This document shows positions 19,086-28,784 of a DNA stretch of 42,173 bases, in pieces. The position numbers and the translations under genes are program-made. The notes under the pieces were generated by a model, which searched no databases, had not been told where the DNA came from, and saw only the letters and a list, made by a program, of their open reading frames with translations. Each line of letters starts with the position of its first letter. The first letter of the stretch is position 1. Origin of the DNA: Sphingomonas sp. (GTDB lineage: Bacteria; Pseudomonadota; Alphaproteobacteria; Sphingomonadales; Sphingomonadaceae); assembly GCA_025935515.1 (NCBI GenBank), contig JAICVC010000002.1, forward strand, positions 1-42,173, given 5' to 3'.

Positions 19086-19652
19086 ATGGCATGCTCCAAG
19101 GCGATGTCGAAGAGGAAGCCCGAACGAGATTCGCCGCGGAGCTGCCGCGCCCGCGCCGCGGGCGAGCTCGTCGGCGATGTCGGCGGCCAGTCGTTCAAAC
19201 GCTTCGGCTTCGTCCAGCACTCAATCGTCAGCCGTTGGAGCGAGATCGTCGGCGAGCGTTACGCCCGGGCCTCGTGCCCCGAATCGATCAAATTCCCGGC
19301 CGGCAGGAAAGCTGGCGGAGTGCTGACTCTAATGGTCGACGGCGCTCACGCGCCGCTGATCCAGCATCTGACACCGATGATCGTCGAGCGGGTGAACCGC
19401 TTCTTCGGCTATGCGGCGATCAATCGCATCGTCTTCCACCAGGGCCGGCCGCCGACGCCGGCACCAAAGCCGGAGCGGCCGCAGCTGCGCCCAGTGCCGA
19501 AAGAGCTGGGCGAAGGCCTGCGCGAAATCGCCGATCCCGAGCTTCGCTTGTGCCTGGAGTCGCTTGCCGCGCAAATTGCCGCTAGCAGCGGCCCTCCGTC
19601 GCTCGAGAAGAGCGAGGATGACCCCATACCCGCGATCAATCGGAGCAATTGA
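19086..19652 (+). CDS. DUF721 (DciA-like) domain protein
   Basis: GELVGDVGGQSFKRFGFVQHSIVSRWSEIVGERYARASCPESIKFP..; start could also be ATG 19104. Confidence 0.85.
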   Translation: MACSKAMSKRKPERDSPRSCRARAAGELVGDVGGQSFKRFGFVQHSIVSRWSEIVGERYARASCPESIKFPAGRKAGGVLTLMVDGAHAPLIQHLTPMIVERVNRFFGYAAINRIVFHQGRPPTPAPKPERPQLRPVPKELGEGLREIADPELRLCLESLAAQIAASSGPPSLEKSEDDPIPAINRSN

Positions 19653-20405
19653 ATGAAGCCTTCCTTCTTCCTCGCCGGCGCTGCAGCAGTGGTCGCGATT
19701 GCCGGCTGCAATTCCAAGCCCGGCGATGCCAAGAGCAATGCCGAAGCCCCGGTGAAATGGGAGCAGGTCGCTCCGCCCAAGGGCGGCGACTGGACGATGG
19801 TCGTGAATGCGACGCCCGCGGGCGGGTTCATGATGGGCAACCCCAATGCCAAGGTGAAGCTGGTCGAATATGGCTCGCTCACTTGCCCGCACTGCCGCGA
19901 GTTCGACGAAAAGGGCGTGCCGACTTTGATCGATCAATATGTGAAGTCGGGCCAGGTCAGCTGGGAGTTCCGCAATTATGTCCGCGATCCGTTCGACCTC
20001 ACCGCGTCGCTGATCGCGCGCTGCAACGGCGCGAAGAGCTTCTTCCCGCTGATGCGCGCCTTCTACAAGGACCAGGTCGCCTGGGTGACCAAGATCCAGG
20101 AAACGCCCCAGGCGCAGCTCGAAGCGTTGCAGAACCTGCCCCCCAACCAGGAGTTCGTGCAGGCCGCGAAATTTGCCGGATTCCCGGAGTGGGCGGCAGC
20201 GCGGGGCGTTCCCGCCGCCAAGAGCAATCAGTGCTTGAGCAATGAGAACAGCATCAACCAGCTGGTGCAGATGACGGGCGACGCCACCAACCAGTTCCCC
20301 AACTTCCCGGGCACCCCGACCTTCGTCATCAACGGCAAGATGGCGGAGAACACCGCGACCTGGGAGCTGCTCGAGCCGCAGCTCAAGAAGGCGCTCGGCG
20401 GATAA
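19653..20405 (+). CDS. DsbA-family thiol:disulfide oxidoreductase, lipoprotein
   Basis: Lipobox-like AIAGCNS; CPHCREF thioredoxin motif; FPGTPTFVINGK. Confidence 0.9.
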   Translation: MKPSFFLAGAAAVVAIAGCNSKPGDAKSNAEAPVKWEQVAPPKGGDWTMVVNATPAGGFMMGNPNAKVKLVEYGSLTCPHCREFDEKGVPTLIDQYVKSGQVSWEFRNYVRDPFDLTASLIARCNGAKSFFPLMRAFYKDQVAWVTKIQETPQAQLEALQNLPPNQEFVQAAKFAGFPEWAAARGVPAAKSNQCLSNENSINQLVQMTGDATNQFPNFPGTPTFVINGKMAENTATWELLEPQLKKALGG

Positions 20406-20433
20406 GCCCAATGCGGGGGGAGGGCATCGAGGG

Positions 20434-23400
20434 TTGAGGATCCGGCGGCTCAAGCTCAGCGGCTTCAAGAGCTTCGTCGAACCGGCCGAGCTCAGGATCG
20501 AGCCGGGCCTGACCGGCGTCGTGGGCCCCAACGGCTGCGGCAAATCGAACCTGCTCGAGGCGATCCGCTGGACGATGGGGGAATCCAGCCCCAAGTCGCT
20601 CCGCGGCGGGGGCATGGACGATGTCATCTTTGCCGGCACCGCAACGCGGCCGCCGCGCGACTTCGCCGAAGTCTCAATCCTGGTCGAGCGCGACGCCGGA
20701 GACGAAGGCGGTTCCGGGGAGAGCGAGGTCACTCGGCGCATCGAGCGCGGCGCCGGGTCGGCCTACCGGATCGACGGGCGCGACGTACGCGCCAAGGACG
20801 TCTCGCTGCTGTTCGCGGACGCGGCGACGGGGGCCCATTCGCCGGCGCTGGTCAGCCAGGGCAAGATCGGCGCGGTCATCGCCGCCAAGCCCGTCGAGCG
20901 GCGTCAGCTGCTGGAGGAAGCGGCGGGCATTTCCGGGCTTCACGCGCGCCGCAAGGACGCCGAGCAAAAACTCCGCGCGGCCGAGGCCAATCTGACGCGG
21001 CTGGGGGAAATCCTCGGCGACCAGGAGCAGCGCGCGGCCCAGCTGAGACGGCAGGCGCGCGCGGCCGAGCGTTATCGCAAGCTGACCGACCAGATCCGCG
21101 GAGTCGAAGCCCGACTGCTTCACGCCCGCTGGGTCGAAGCCGAGCAGGCGGCTGAAGCCGCTCTAGCGGAAGCGAAGGCCGCGTCCGAGGAAGTCGAGCG
21201 AATCCACCAGGCCATCGCCGAGGCGCAGGCCGCGCACGATCGCGCCAACGAGTCGCTCGCCGCAAAGCGCAACGCGCTCACTGAGCTGCGCGAGCAAGGC
21301 CACCAGCTCGCGCATCAACTCGCGACGGCGCGCGCCCGGCGCGACACGGTGGCGCGCCGGTTCGCCGAATTGGATCGCCTCGATCGGTCGTTGACCGACG
21401 ACATCGCGCGCGAAGAAGCGCTGAAGGGCGATGCCGCGCATGCAATCGCCGTGCTCGAGCAAGAACGCGGGACGATCGCGCGGCGGCTCGAAGACTCTGA
21501 AGCCCACGCGGCCCGGATCGCGACCGAGCTCAGTGCCGCGGAGACTATTTCCCGCGAAGCCGAAGCCGCGCTTGCGGAATTGCTTGCTCGGCAGGCGGCA
21601 ATGCGTGCCGAGCGCCGGGTCGCCGAAGCCGCGCTCGAGGCGGCACGGGCACAACTCGGCCGAACCGAGCAGGAACGGCAGAAGCTCGCCGAGCAGCTCC
21701 AGGCGTTGGGCGATGGCAGCGACCAGGTCCGCGCCCGAGATGAGGCCGAAGCGAAGGCCAAGGCTGCCGCCGAAGCGCTGACGCAAGCCGAGGCGAAGCG
21801 TGTCGAAGCCGAGCAAGGGCGGACTTCGGCGGCCGAAGCGCGCGATTCCGCCGAAAGCCGGCTTGCATCGGCACGCGCCGGACTGTCCGCCGCACGGTCA
21901 GAGCATGAGGCGTTGGCCCGCGCGCTCGAGCACGGCGGCGGCGCGGCGATCGCCAGCCTGAAGGCCGAACCGGGCTATGAACGAGCGCTCGCGGCTGCAT
22001 TGGGGGAGGACGCCGACGCATCGCTTGGCGGCGACGCACCAAGGCGCTGGCAGGGAAGCGAAGTCCGGCCTGACGACCCCTCGTTGCCGGCCGGCACGGA
22101 ATGCCTGGCCGACCATGTCAGCGCGCCGGCGCAACTCATTCGCCGGCTCAGGCAGGTCGCCATTGCCGCTGATGATTTGGGGCAGGCGCTCGCCGTCGGC
22201 CAACGGCTCGTCACGCCCGACGGCCGGCTTCGCCGGTGGGACGGGTTTGTCGCGGCCGGCGCGGGGGCGGCCGCAGCCGAGCGGCTGTTGCGCGCCAATC
22301 GCCTCGCCCAGCTGGCGGACGAATTGCCCAGATTAGAAGCAGCGGTCGAAAAGGCTTCGGCGGAGCGGGACTCGGTGCTCGCGACGATGGAACAATGCCG
22401 CAAGGTCGCTGACGAAGCGCGGACTGCGGCGCTGGCGGCAGAGCGCGATGCGCGCGAGGCCGGCCGGGCGATCGACGCCGCGGCCGCCGCGCTGGAGCGC
22501 ATCGAGGCGCAATGTGCCAGCCTGATCCAGCGCCAGGCCGATCTGGAACCAGTGCTCGAAGCATCGCGCGAGGCCGCCGCGGCTGCGCAGCAGTCGCTGG
22601 CAGCGCTTGCCGATCCAGCCGCGCTCGAGCATGAAGTCGAAGCGTCACGCGCCAGCGCCGCAAGCGCGGCAAGCGCGGTTGCCGACAAGCGCGCCGAAGC
22701 CGCCACCAAGGCCCGCGAGACTGCGGCAGACCGCGAGCGGTCGACTGCTGCGGGGCGCGAACAGGCGGAATGGAGCAAGCGCCAGGCCGATGCCGAGCAT
22801 CGGCTCGGGTCTGCGATCGAGCGCCAGAAACAGCAGTCCAGCGAACGGGCGGACCTCTCGAAGGAACCCGCCGAGCTCGATGCCAGGATCGGCGAGCTCG
22901 AGCATTCCAACGACCAGAGCCAGGTTCGCATTGGCGAAGCCACCGCGGCGGAGCGCGAAGCGGAAGAGGCGGTCCTCGCCGCGAGCCAGGCAGTGTCGGC
23001 GATCAACGAACATTCGGCCGACACTCGGGAACGGCGCGCAGCCGCCGCTGCCCGCGCCGAGGCGCAGCAGGCGCGCAGCGCCGAGTTCGCCAGGGCGGCA
23101 GCCGACAAGTTCGAGGTGGTGCCGCAGCGATTGCCCGAGAAGCTCGGGTTCGATGCCGAGGAGCCGCGCAACGCCGAAGAGGAAGCGGCGGCCCTCGAAC
23201 GGCTGACCGGAGAGCGGGAACGGATCGGGCCGGTCAACCTCGTCGCAGAACAGGAGCTTGCCGAGCTCGACGCCGCACGCACCAAGGGTGCGGAGGAAGC
23301 CGAGGAGCTGACCCAGGCGATCAACCGGCTGCGGGGCTCGATCGGCAATCTGAACCGCGAAGGCCGGGTCCGGCTGCTCGAGGCCTATGAAAAGGTCGAT

Positions 23401-23850
23401 GCCCATTTCCGCCGCCTGTTCACGACCCTGTTCGAAGGCGGCCAGGCCCATCTCGAGCTGGTCGAAAGCGACGACCCGCTCGAAGCCGGGCTTGAGATCA
23501 TGGCCCAGCCGCCGGGCAAGCGGCTGTCGACCCTGACGCTGCTGTCGGGCGGGGAGCAGGCGCTGACCGCGGTCGCGCTGATCTTCGCGATCTTCCTCAC
23601 CAACCCCGCCCCGATTTGCGTGCTCGACGAGGTCGACGCGCCGCTCGACGACGCCAATGTCGAGCGCTTCTGCGAGCTGCTGCAGCGGATGACGCAGGAA
23701 ACCGACACGCGCTACCTGATCGTCACCCACAATGCGGTGACCATGAGCCGCATGGACCGGCTCTACGGCGTGACCATGATCGAGAAAGGCGTCAGCCGAC
23801 TGGTGTCGGTCGACCTGGGCAGCGCGGAGACCCTGCTAGCCGCCGAGTAA
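20434..23850 (+). CDS. smc: Chromosome segregation protein SMC
   Basis: 1138 aa, TTG start; MRIRRLKLSGFKSFVEPAELRIEPGLTGVVGPNGCGKSNLLEAIRW; C-terminal LSGGEQALTAVALIFAIFLTNPAPICVLDEVDAPLDDANVERF. Confidence 0.96.
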   Translation: MRIRRLKLSGFKSFVEPAELRIEPGLTGVVGPNGCGKSNLLEAIRWTMGESSPKSLRGGGMDDVIFAGTATRPPRDFAEVSILVERDAGDEGGSGESEVTRRIERGAGSAYRIDGRDVRAKDVSLLFADAATGAHSPALVSQGKIGAVIAAKPVERRQLLEEAAGISGLHARRKDAEQKLRAAEANLTRLGEILGDQEQRAAQLRRQARAAERYRKLTDQIRGVEARLLHARWVEAEQAAEAALAEAKAASEEVERIHQAIAEAQAAHDRANESLAAKRNALTELREQGHQLAHQLATARARRDTVARRFAELDRLDRSLTDDIAREEALKGDAAHAIAVLEQERGTIARRLEDSEAHAARIATELSAAETISREAEAALAELLARQAAMRAERRVAEAALEAARAQLGRTEQERQKLAEQLQALGDGSDQVRARDEAEAKAKAAAEALTQAEAKRVEAEQGRTSAAEARDSAESRLASARAGLSAARSEHEALARALEHGGGAAIASLKAEPGYERALAAALGEDADASLGGDAPRRWQGSEVRPDDPSLPAGTECLADHVSAPAQLIRRLRQVAIAADDLGQALAVGQRLVTPDGRLRRWDGFVAAGAGAAAAERLLRANRLAQLADELPRLEAAVEKASAERDSVLATMEQCRKVADEARTAALAAERDAREAGRAIDAAAAALERIEAQCASLIQRQADLEPVLEASREAAAAAQQSLAALADPAALEHEVEASRASAASAASAVADKRAEAATKARETAADRERSTAAGREQAEWSKRQADAEHRLGSAIERQKQQSSERADLSKEPAELDARIGELEHSNDQSQVRIGEATAAEREAEEAVLAASQAVSAINEHSADTRERRAAAAARAEAQQARSAEFARAAADKFEVVPQRLPEKLGFDAEEPRNAEEEAAALERLTGERERIGPVNLVAEQELAELDAARTKGAEEAEELTQAINRLRGSIGNLNREGRVRLLEAYEKVDAHFRRLFTTLFEGGQAHLELVESDDPLEAGLEIMAQPPGKRLSTLTLLSGGEQALTAVALIFAIFLTNPAPICVLDEVDAPLDDANVERFCELLQRMTQETDTRYLIVTHNAVTMSRMDRLYGVTMIEKGVSRLVSVDLGSAETLLAAE

Positions 23851-23860
23851 TTCTGCTATT

Positions 23861-23879
23861 GCGAATGACTATCAATAAC
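23861..23879. promoter_or_regulatory. Fur box-like sequence GCGAATGACTATCAATAAC
   Basis: 13/19 match to GATAATGATAATCATTATC by eye, 36 bp upstream of a TonB-dependent siderophore receptor ATG. Confidence 0.6.
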
Positions 23880-23914
23880 GTTAGGCGGGCCCCAAGAAGT
23901 CCAAAGGGGAACGA

Positions 23915-26011
23915 ATGGACCGCCTGTACAAATGCTCTCTCGCCGCTGCCTTGCTTTGCGGCGCGGTCCCAGCTTTCGCCGCGGACACCATGGATGCAGC
24001 GGCCGATGCCGCCGCGGCGGGCCCTGATATCGTCATCACCGGGGAGCGGGTGCCGTATGGCGTGAAGGTCATCAGCAGCGCGACCAAGACCAACACCGAC
24101 ATCAAGAACGTCCCCCAGGCGCTGACCATCGTTTCGAGCGCGCAGATCGGCGACCAGCAGCTGCGGTCGATCGGCGACCTGCTGCTGTTCGTTCCCGGCG
24201 CTTCGTACAATTCGGGCGAGGGCAACCGCGATACTTTGGTCCTGCGCGGCAATTCGAGCACAGCCGACTTCTTCGTCGACGGGGTGCGCGACGACGTCCA
24301 ATATTTCCGGGACTTCTACAACGTCGACCGGGTCGAGGTGCTGAAGGGCCCCAACGCGATGATCTTCGGTCGCGGCGGCGGCGGCGGTGTTCTCAACCGA
24401 GTGCTGAAAAAGCCAAGCTTCACCGTTGCCCGCGGAGTCACACTGGCCGGCGATCGTTGGGGCGGGCGGCGGGTCAGCACCGACCTCGACCAGCCGCTTT
24501 CCGAGACCGTCGGACTTCGGCTCAACGGCGTCTATGAAAACAGCGACAGCTTCCGCCGTCACGTCGACCTGAAGCGCTATGGCATCAACCCGACCGCGGC
24601 GCTGCTCGCCGGCCCCGACACACGGATCGACCTCGGCTACGAATATTTCCACGACCGTCGCACCGCCGACCGCGGCGTGCCGGCGAACGGCGACGAGCCG
24701 ATCCGCGGCTTCACGCGGACCTTTTTCGGCGACCCCGACAAGAGCTTTGCGCGGGCCAACGTCAATCTGGCCACGCTAGCGATCGAGCACCGCTTCGCCG
24801 AAGGCCTAACCCTCAAGAACCGGATGATGTTCGGCGACTATGACAAATTCTACCAGAACATCTTCCCGGCGAGCTTCAGCGCCGCGACTGGGCAGGTCGC
24901 GCTGTCGGGCTACAACAACCGCAACGACCGCCGGAACCTGTTCAGCCAGACCGATCTGGTGTGGGAGAACCGGCTGGCCGGCGTCGACCAGACGCTGCTG
25001 GTCGGCTTCGAAGTCGGCCGCGAACGCTCACGCAACAAGCGCATGACCGCGAGCTTTACCGGCTCGAACACCGTTCCCGTCGCCGATCCCACAGTCGATG
25101 CCAACGTCATCTTCGCGCCATCGGCGACCGATGCCGATAACCGCGTGCGGGCGACGGTCGCGGCGCTCTACGTCCAGGACCAGATCCGGCCCGTCAAATG
25201 GCTGGAGATCGTCGCCGGGCTGCGCTTCGACAGCTTCAAGGTCGACGTCGACGATTTCCGCACGAACGGCGGCGAGTTCAGCCGCCGCGACCACCTCTGG
25301 TCGCCGCGGCTCGGTGTCGTGCTCAAGCCGAGCGACGACCTGTCGATCTACGCCAGCTACAGCCGCTCCTACCTGCCCCAGTCGGGGGACCAGTTCAGCG
25401 GCCTCACTTCGATCACCGAGGCGCTGAAGCCCGAGCGCTTCGACAATTACGAGGTCGGCGCCAAGCTGCAGCTTCCCGGTGGGCTGCTGGCGACCGCGGC
25501 GCTCTACCAGCTCGACCGGACCAACACCCGCGCCACCGATCCGCTGAACCCGGCGAACACGGTCCTGACGGGCACCCAGCGCAGCCGCGGGCTGGAGCTC
25601 GGGCTCGAACGCAGCATCACCAGCCGCTGGCTGATCTCTGCGGGATACACGCTGCAGAAGGCGGAAATCACCAAAACCACCGCGGCGGCGCCCGAAGGGC
25701 GAGCGGTGCCGCTGGTCCCGCGCCACAGCTTCTCGCTGTGGAACCGCTACGATTTCAACAAGACGATCGGCGCCGGCCTGGGCGTGATCGCCCGATCCAA
25801 GTCCTACACGAGCATCAGCAATGCCGTGAAGCTGCCTGGATATGCGCGCGTCGACGCGGCGCTTTATTACCGGCTGCCGTTTGGCGTCGAAGCCCAGGTG
25901 AATGTCGAGAACCTGCTCGGCGCGCATTATTTCCCGACAGCCAATTCGGACAACAACATCTCACCGGGTGCGCCGCGGACGGTAAAGGCGACGGTGGGGT
26001 ACCGGTTCTGA
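23915..26011 (+). CDS. TonB-dependent siderophore receptor (FhuE/catecholate type)
   Basis: 698 aa; signal peptide, plug domain DIKNVPQALTIVSSAQIGDQQLRSIGDLLLFVPGASYNSGEGNRDTLVLRGNSSTADFFVDGVRDDVQYFRDFYNVDRVEVLKGPNAMIFGRGGGGGVLNRVLK; C-terminal VKATVGYRF. Confidence 0.96.
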   Translation: MDRLYKCSLAAALLCGAVPAFAADTMDAAADAAAAGPDIVITGERVPYGVKVISSATKTNTDIKNVPQALTIVSSAQIGDQQLRSIGDLLLFVPGASYNSGEGNRDTLVLRGNSSTADFFVDGVRDDVQYFRDFYNVDRVEVLKGPNAMIFGRGGGGGVLNRVLKKPSFTVARGVTLAGDRWGGRRVSTDLDQPLSETVGLRLNGVYENSDSFRRHVDLKRYGINPTAALLAGPDTRIDLGYEYFHDRRTADRGVPANGDEPIRGFTRTFFGDPDKSFARANVNLATLAIEHRFAEGLTLKNRMMFGDYDKFYQNIFPASFSAATGQVALSGYNNRNDRRNLFSQTDLVWENRLAGVDQTLLVGFEVGRERSRNKRMTASFTGSNTVPVADPTVDANVIFAPSATDADNRVRATVAALYVQDQIRPVKWLEIVAGLRFDSFKVDVDDFRTNGGEFSRRDHLWSPRLGVVLKPSDDLSIYASYSRSYLPQSGDQFSGLTSITEALKPERFDNYEVGAKLQLPGGLLATAALYQLDRTNTRATDPLNPANTVLTGTQRSRGLELGLERSITSRWLISAGYTLQKAEITKTTAAAPEGRAVPLVPRHSFSLWNRYDFNKTIGAGLGVIARSKSYTSISNAVKLPGYARVDAALYYRLPFGVEAQVNVENLLGAHYFPTANSDNNISPGAPRTVKATVGYRF

Positions 26012-26015
26012 TCAT

Positions 26016-26086
26016 CCGTCATTGCGAGGAGCCGAAGGCGACGCGGCAATCCAGATTGGATTGCTTCGCTACGCTCGCAATGACGG
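26016..26086. repeat. REP-like palindromic intergenic repeat
   Basis: 13/13 terminal inverted repeat CCGTCATTGCGAG...CTCGCAATGACGG and a central GCAATCCA-GAT-TGGATTGC palindrome, between convergent genes. Confidence 0.88.
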
Positions 26087-26087
26087 T

Positions 26088-27515
26088 TTAACGGGCGAGC
26101 TCCTCCGCCCGCGCCTTGATGCGTTTGAGGTCGCGGAGGAACAGGCGCCTGCCCTCCCGGCGCGCAGCTTCGTCCGGAGCGCGGAGGATCGAGCTCGGGT
26201 GCGCCGTCACCCAGCATTCGCTGCCGTCGCCGAGCATCAGCGGCTCGCCGCGGACCTTCGAAATGGTCACGGCCTTGCCGACCAGCGAGCGCGCTGCGGT
26301 CGCGCCGAGCGCGACCGTGACCGGCGGTCGGATCAGCTCGCGCTCATGCTCGAGCCACCAGCGGCAGGCGCTGATCTCACCCGCGTCGGGCTTGTTGTGG
26401 ATCCGCCGCTTGCCGCGCATCACGAACTTGAAATGCTTGACCGCATTGGTGACGTAGACCGCCGAACGGTCGATCCCTGCGGCTTCGAGTGCCTCGTCGA
26501 ACAGTTGGCCCGCCGGGCCGACGAACGGCCGTCCGGCGAGATCCTCCTGGTCGCCCGGCTGCTCGCCCACGAACATGATTGAGGCATCGAGCGGACCTTC
26601 GCCGAAGACAGTTTGCGTCCCGAATTTGTAAAGCTCGCAGCGCGTGCACTTGCGCGCGTCTTTCAGCAGCGCCTCCCACGAGGCGCGGAGATTGCCTCCC
26701 GGCTCAATGGAGCGCTCCGCCTCGAGCGCGTGCAGCAATCCTTCCTTGGCATCAGAGCGGTCGATCATCTCCAGCTCGCGCATCCGGGCAGTGGCGATCA
26801 GGGGCTGAACGAGCGAAGTCTCCGGCATGTTGCGCCAATATTTCTTCGGCATCTCCTTCAGCATCGCGCCGACCTTCAGCCGCGCCGGATTGAAGATGCT
26901 CGAATAATAAGTGCGCCACGTCTCTTCGAGCGGATCGCCCGCGGGAGCATCGGCCGGCGCCGCCCCCGGGCCCTCGCTGAGGTTCGTTCCGTCCCAGTGG
27001 ATCGAAAGTTCCGGCGTCAGGATCGACCAGACCATGTTGGTGAAGCGGTCAACGAAAAAGCCCGCGGCCCGGCGGACAATATGATGTTCGGGTTCGAAAA
27101 AGGCCACGAAAAGACCGTCGAGCTCGCGGAACCGGACGAACGCATGCATTTTGTGGACGTCGCGACGAACGGCTTTGGCGAGGTCTTGCAGGCGCCGCAC
27201 CAGCGTGTCGGCGGCATCCTCGAGCGCATGCCTGTCGTACCTAAGACGAAGCAGCAGCGCATAGAGCAAGGCAAACCGCTCTGGGTCCGCATGGCACACG
27301 ACGTCGCCCGCCAGCTCGACGAAGCTTCGCGGCACGGGAAAGCTCGCCGCGGCTGGCTGAGTCGCGTCGGTGCCGAACAGGTCGGCCGCGCCGCCTTCAA
27401 CTTGCCAAACCACCGCACTGGCAGGGACCCCAGCTTCGGCAAGGTCGCGCGCCGCCTCACGCCAGCCGTCGAAGTCGTCCGGCGCCGACAAGGTGACGCG
27501 ATACACGTCGATCAT
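26088..27515 (-). CDS. DUF4130 domain fused to UdgX-type uracil-DNA-binding/glycosylase domain
   Basis: N-terminal MIDVYRVTLSAPDDFDGWREAARDLAEAGV..HKMHAFVRFRE..FEPEHHIVRRAAGFFVDRF..WSILTPE; C-terminal CTRCELYKFGTQTVFGEGPLDASIMFVGEQPGDQEDLAGRPFVGPAGQLFDEALEAAG and KRRIHNKP (26411-26397), the UdgX signature loop. Confidence 0.92.
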   Translation of the reverse strand: MIDVYRVTLSAPDDFDGWREAARDLAEAGVPASAVVWQVEGGAADLFGTDATQPAAASFPVPRSFVELAGDVVCHADPERFALLYALLLRLRYDRHALEDAADTLVRRLQDLAKAVRRDVHKMHAFVRFRELDGLFVAFFEPEHHIVRRAAGFFVDRFTNMVWSILTPELSIHWDGTNLSEGPGAAPADAPAGDPLEETWRTYYSSIFNPARLKVGAMLKEMPKKYWRNMPETSLVQPLIATARMRELEMIDRSDAKEGLLHALEAERSIEPGGNLRASWEALLKDARKCTRCELYKFGTQTVFGEGPLDASIMFVGEQPGDQEDLAGRPFVGPAGQLFDEALEAAGIDRSAVYVTNAVKHFKFVMRGKRRIHNKPDAGEISACRWWLEHERELIRPPVTVALGATAARSLVGKAVTISKVRGEPLMLGDGSECWVTAHPSSILRAPDEAARREGRRLFLRDLKRIKARAEELAR

Positions 27516-27534
27516 TGGCCCCTCGGCTAGCACG

Positions 27535-28782
27535 TCAGGCGGCGAACAGCTCCAGCTGCTGCCTTTTAGGACCGACAAGTGCACGCAAGTCGGCACGGTC
27601 AGTCAGCAATGTCGGGCGCCAATCGGTCGTGCTGATGAATGGGCGGACCTTTGCAACCGACAGCGTCATCCGCGCTATGTCGTCGAGCCTCAGCCTACGC
27701 CAGCGGCGTGAGCTGAGGATTCGCTCGACGGCCTTGATCCCGAGGCCCGGCACGCGGAGAAGCGATTCTCTCGGCGCCCGGTTCACGTCCACCGGAAAGC
27801 GCTCCCGGAACTTGAGCGCCCAGGCGAGCTTGGGGTCGATGTCGAGCGGAAGCATGCCCTGGCTGTCCGTCGCGCCCTGCACCTCCTGCGGAGCGAAGCC
27901 GTAGAAGCGCATCAGCCAATCGGACTGGTAGAGCCGGTGCTCGCGCATCAGCGGCGGCCGCTTGAGCGGAAGGACGGCGCTCGCGTCGGGGATGGGTGAA
28001 AATGCCGAGTAATAGACACGACGTAGACCGAACCGGTCGTAGAGCGTGCTTGCCTTGCCGACGATGTCGCGGTCGCTGGCGCAGTCGGCGCCCACGATCA
28101 TCTGCGTCGACTGACCGGCAGGTGCGAACCTGGGTGCCGACTTGAACCTCTTCGCTGCGTCCTTCGCACCCTCGATCGACGTCTTCATGTCGCTCATCGC
28201 CCCCTCGATCCGCGCTGCGTCCTTTTCGGGAGCCAGCCTTTCGAGCCCGCTTTCGGTTGGGAGCTCAACGTTGATCGACACCCGGTCGGCATAGCGGCCG
28301 GCCTGCCGAACCAGCTCCGGATCGGCGTCGGGAATGGTCTTGAGGTGGATATAGCCGCGAAAGTCGTGATCCTCGCGAAGGCTCCGCGCAACCTCGACGA
28401 TCTGTTCCATCGTGTAATTGGACGAGCGGATAATCCCAGACGAGAGGAACAGCCCTTCGATATAGTTGCGCTTGTAGAAAGCGAGCGTGAGCCGGACGAC
28501 CTCTTCGCTGGTGAAACGGGCGCGGCGGACATTCGAACTCTTGCGGTTGATGCAATAGGCGCAGTCGAAAATGCAGCTGTTGGTCAGCAGGATCTTCAGC
28601 AGCGAAATGCAGCGGCCGTCCGGCGCATAGGCGTGGCAGATGCCCATCCCCGCATCGGTCGAGCCGACGCCGGCTCCCTGCCGCGAATCCCGCCTCACCG
28701 AACCCGACGACGCACAGGACGCGTCGTACTTGGCGGCGTCGGCGAGAATTGCGAGTTTCGCTTGAATATCCAACAGGGCCAT
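27535..28782 (-). CDS. Putative DNA modification/repair radical SAM protein (TIGR03916-type)
   Basis: 415 aa; KLAILADAAKYDASC; CIFDCAYC (28575-28552) radical SAM cysteines; C-terminal HhH-like LLRVPGLGIKAVERILSSRR. Confidence 0.92.
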   Translation of the reverse strand: MALLDIQAKLAILADAAKYDASCASSGSVRRDSRQGAGVGSTDAGMGICHAYAPDGRCISLLKILLTNSCIFDCAYCINRKSSNVRRARFTSEEVVRLTLAFYKRNYIEGLFLSSGIIRSSNYTMEQIVEVARSLREDHDFRGYIHLKTIPDADPELVRQAGRYADRVSINVELPTESGLERLAPEKDAARIEGAMSDMKTSIEGAKDAAKRFKSAPRFAPAGQSTQMIVGADCASDRDIVGKASTLYDRFGLRRVYYSAFSPIPDASAVLPLKRPPLMREHRLYQSDWLMRFYGFAPQEVQGATDSQGMLPLDIDPKLAWALKFRERFPVDVNRAPRESLLRVPGLGIKAVERILSSRRWRRLRLDDIARMTLSVAKVRPFISTTDWRPTLLTDRADLRALVGPKRQQLELFAA

Positions 28783-28784
28783 TC

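Noticed and set aside
19329-20741. 470-aa minus-strand ORF opposite the DUF721, DsbA-like and smc genes
   Set aside because: Antisense to three supported genes; low-complexity R/L/A composition.
21975-23348. 457-aa Ser/Ala/Arg-rich ORF antisense to smc
   Set aside because: The S/A-rich translation is what the reverse complement of the Glu/Ala/Arg-rich SMC coiled coil produces; not a real gene.
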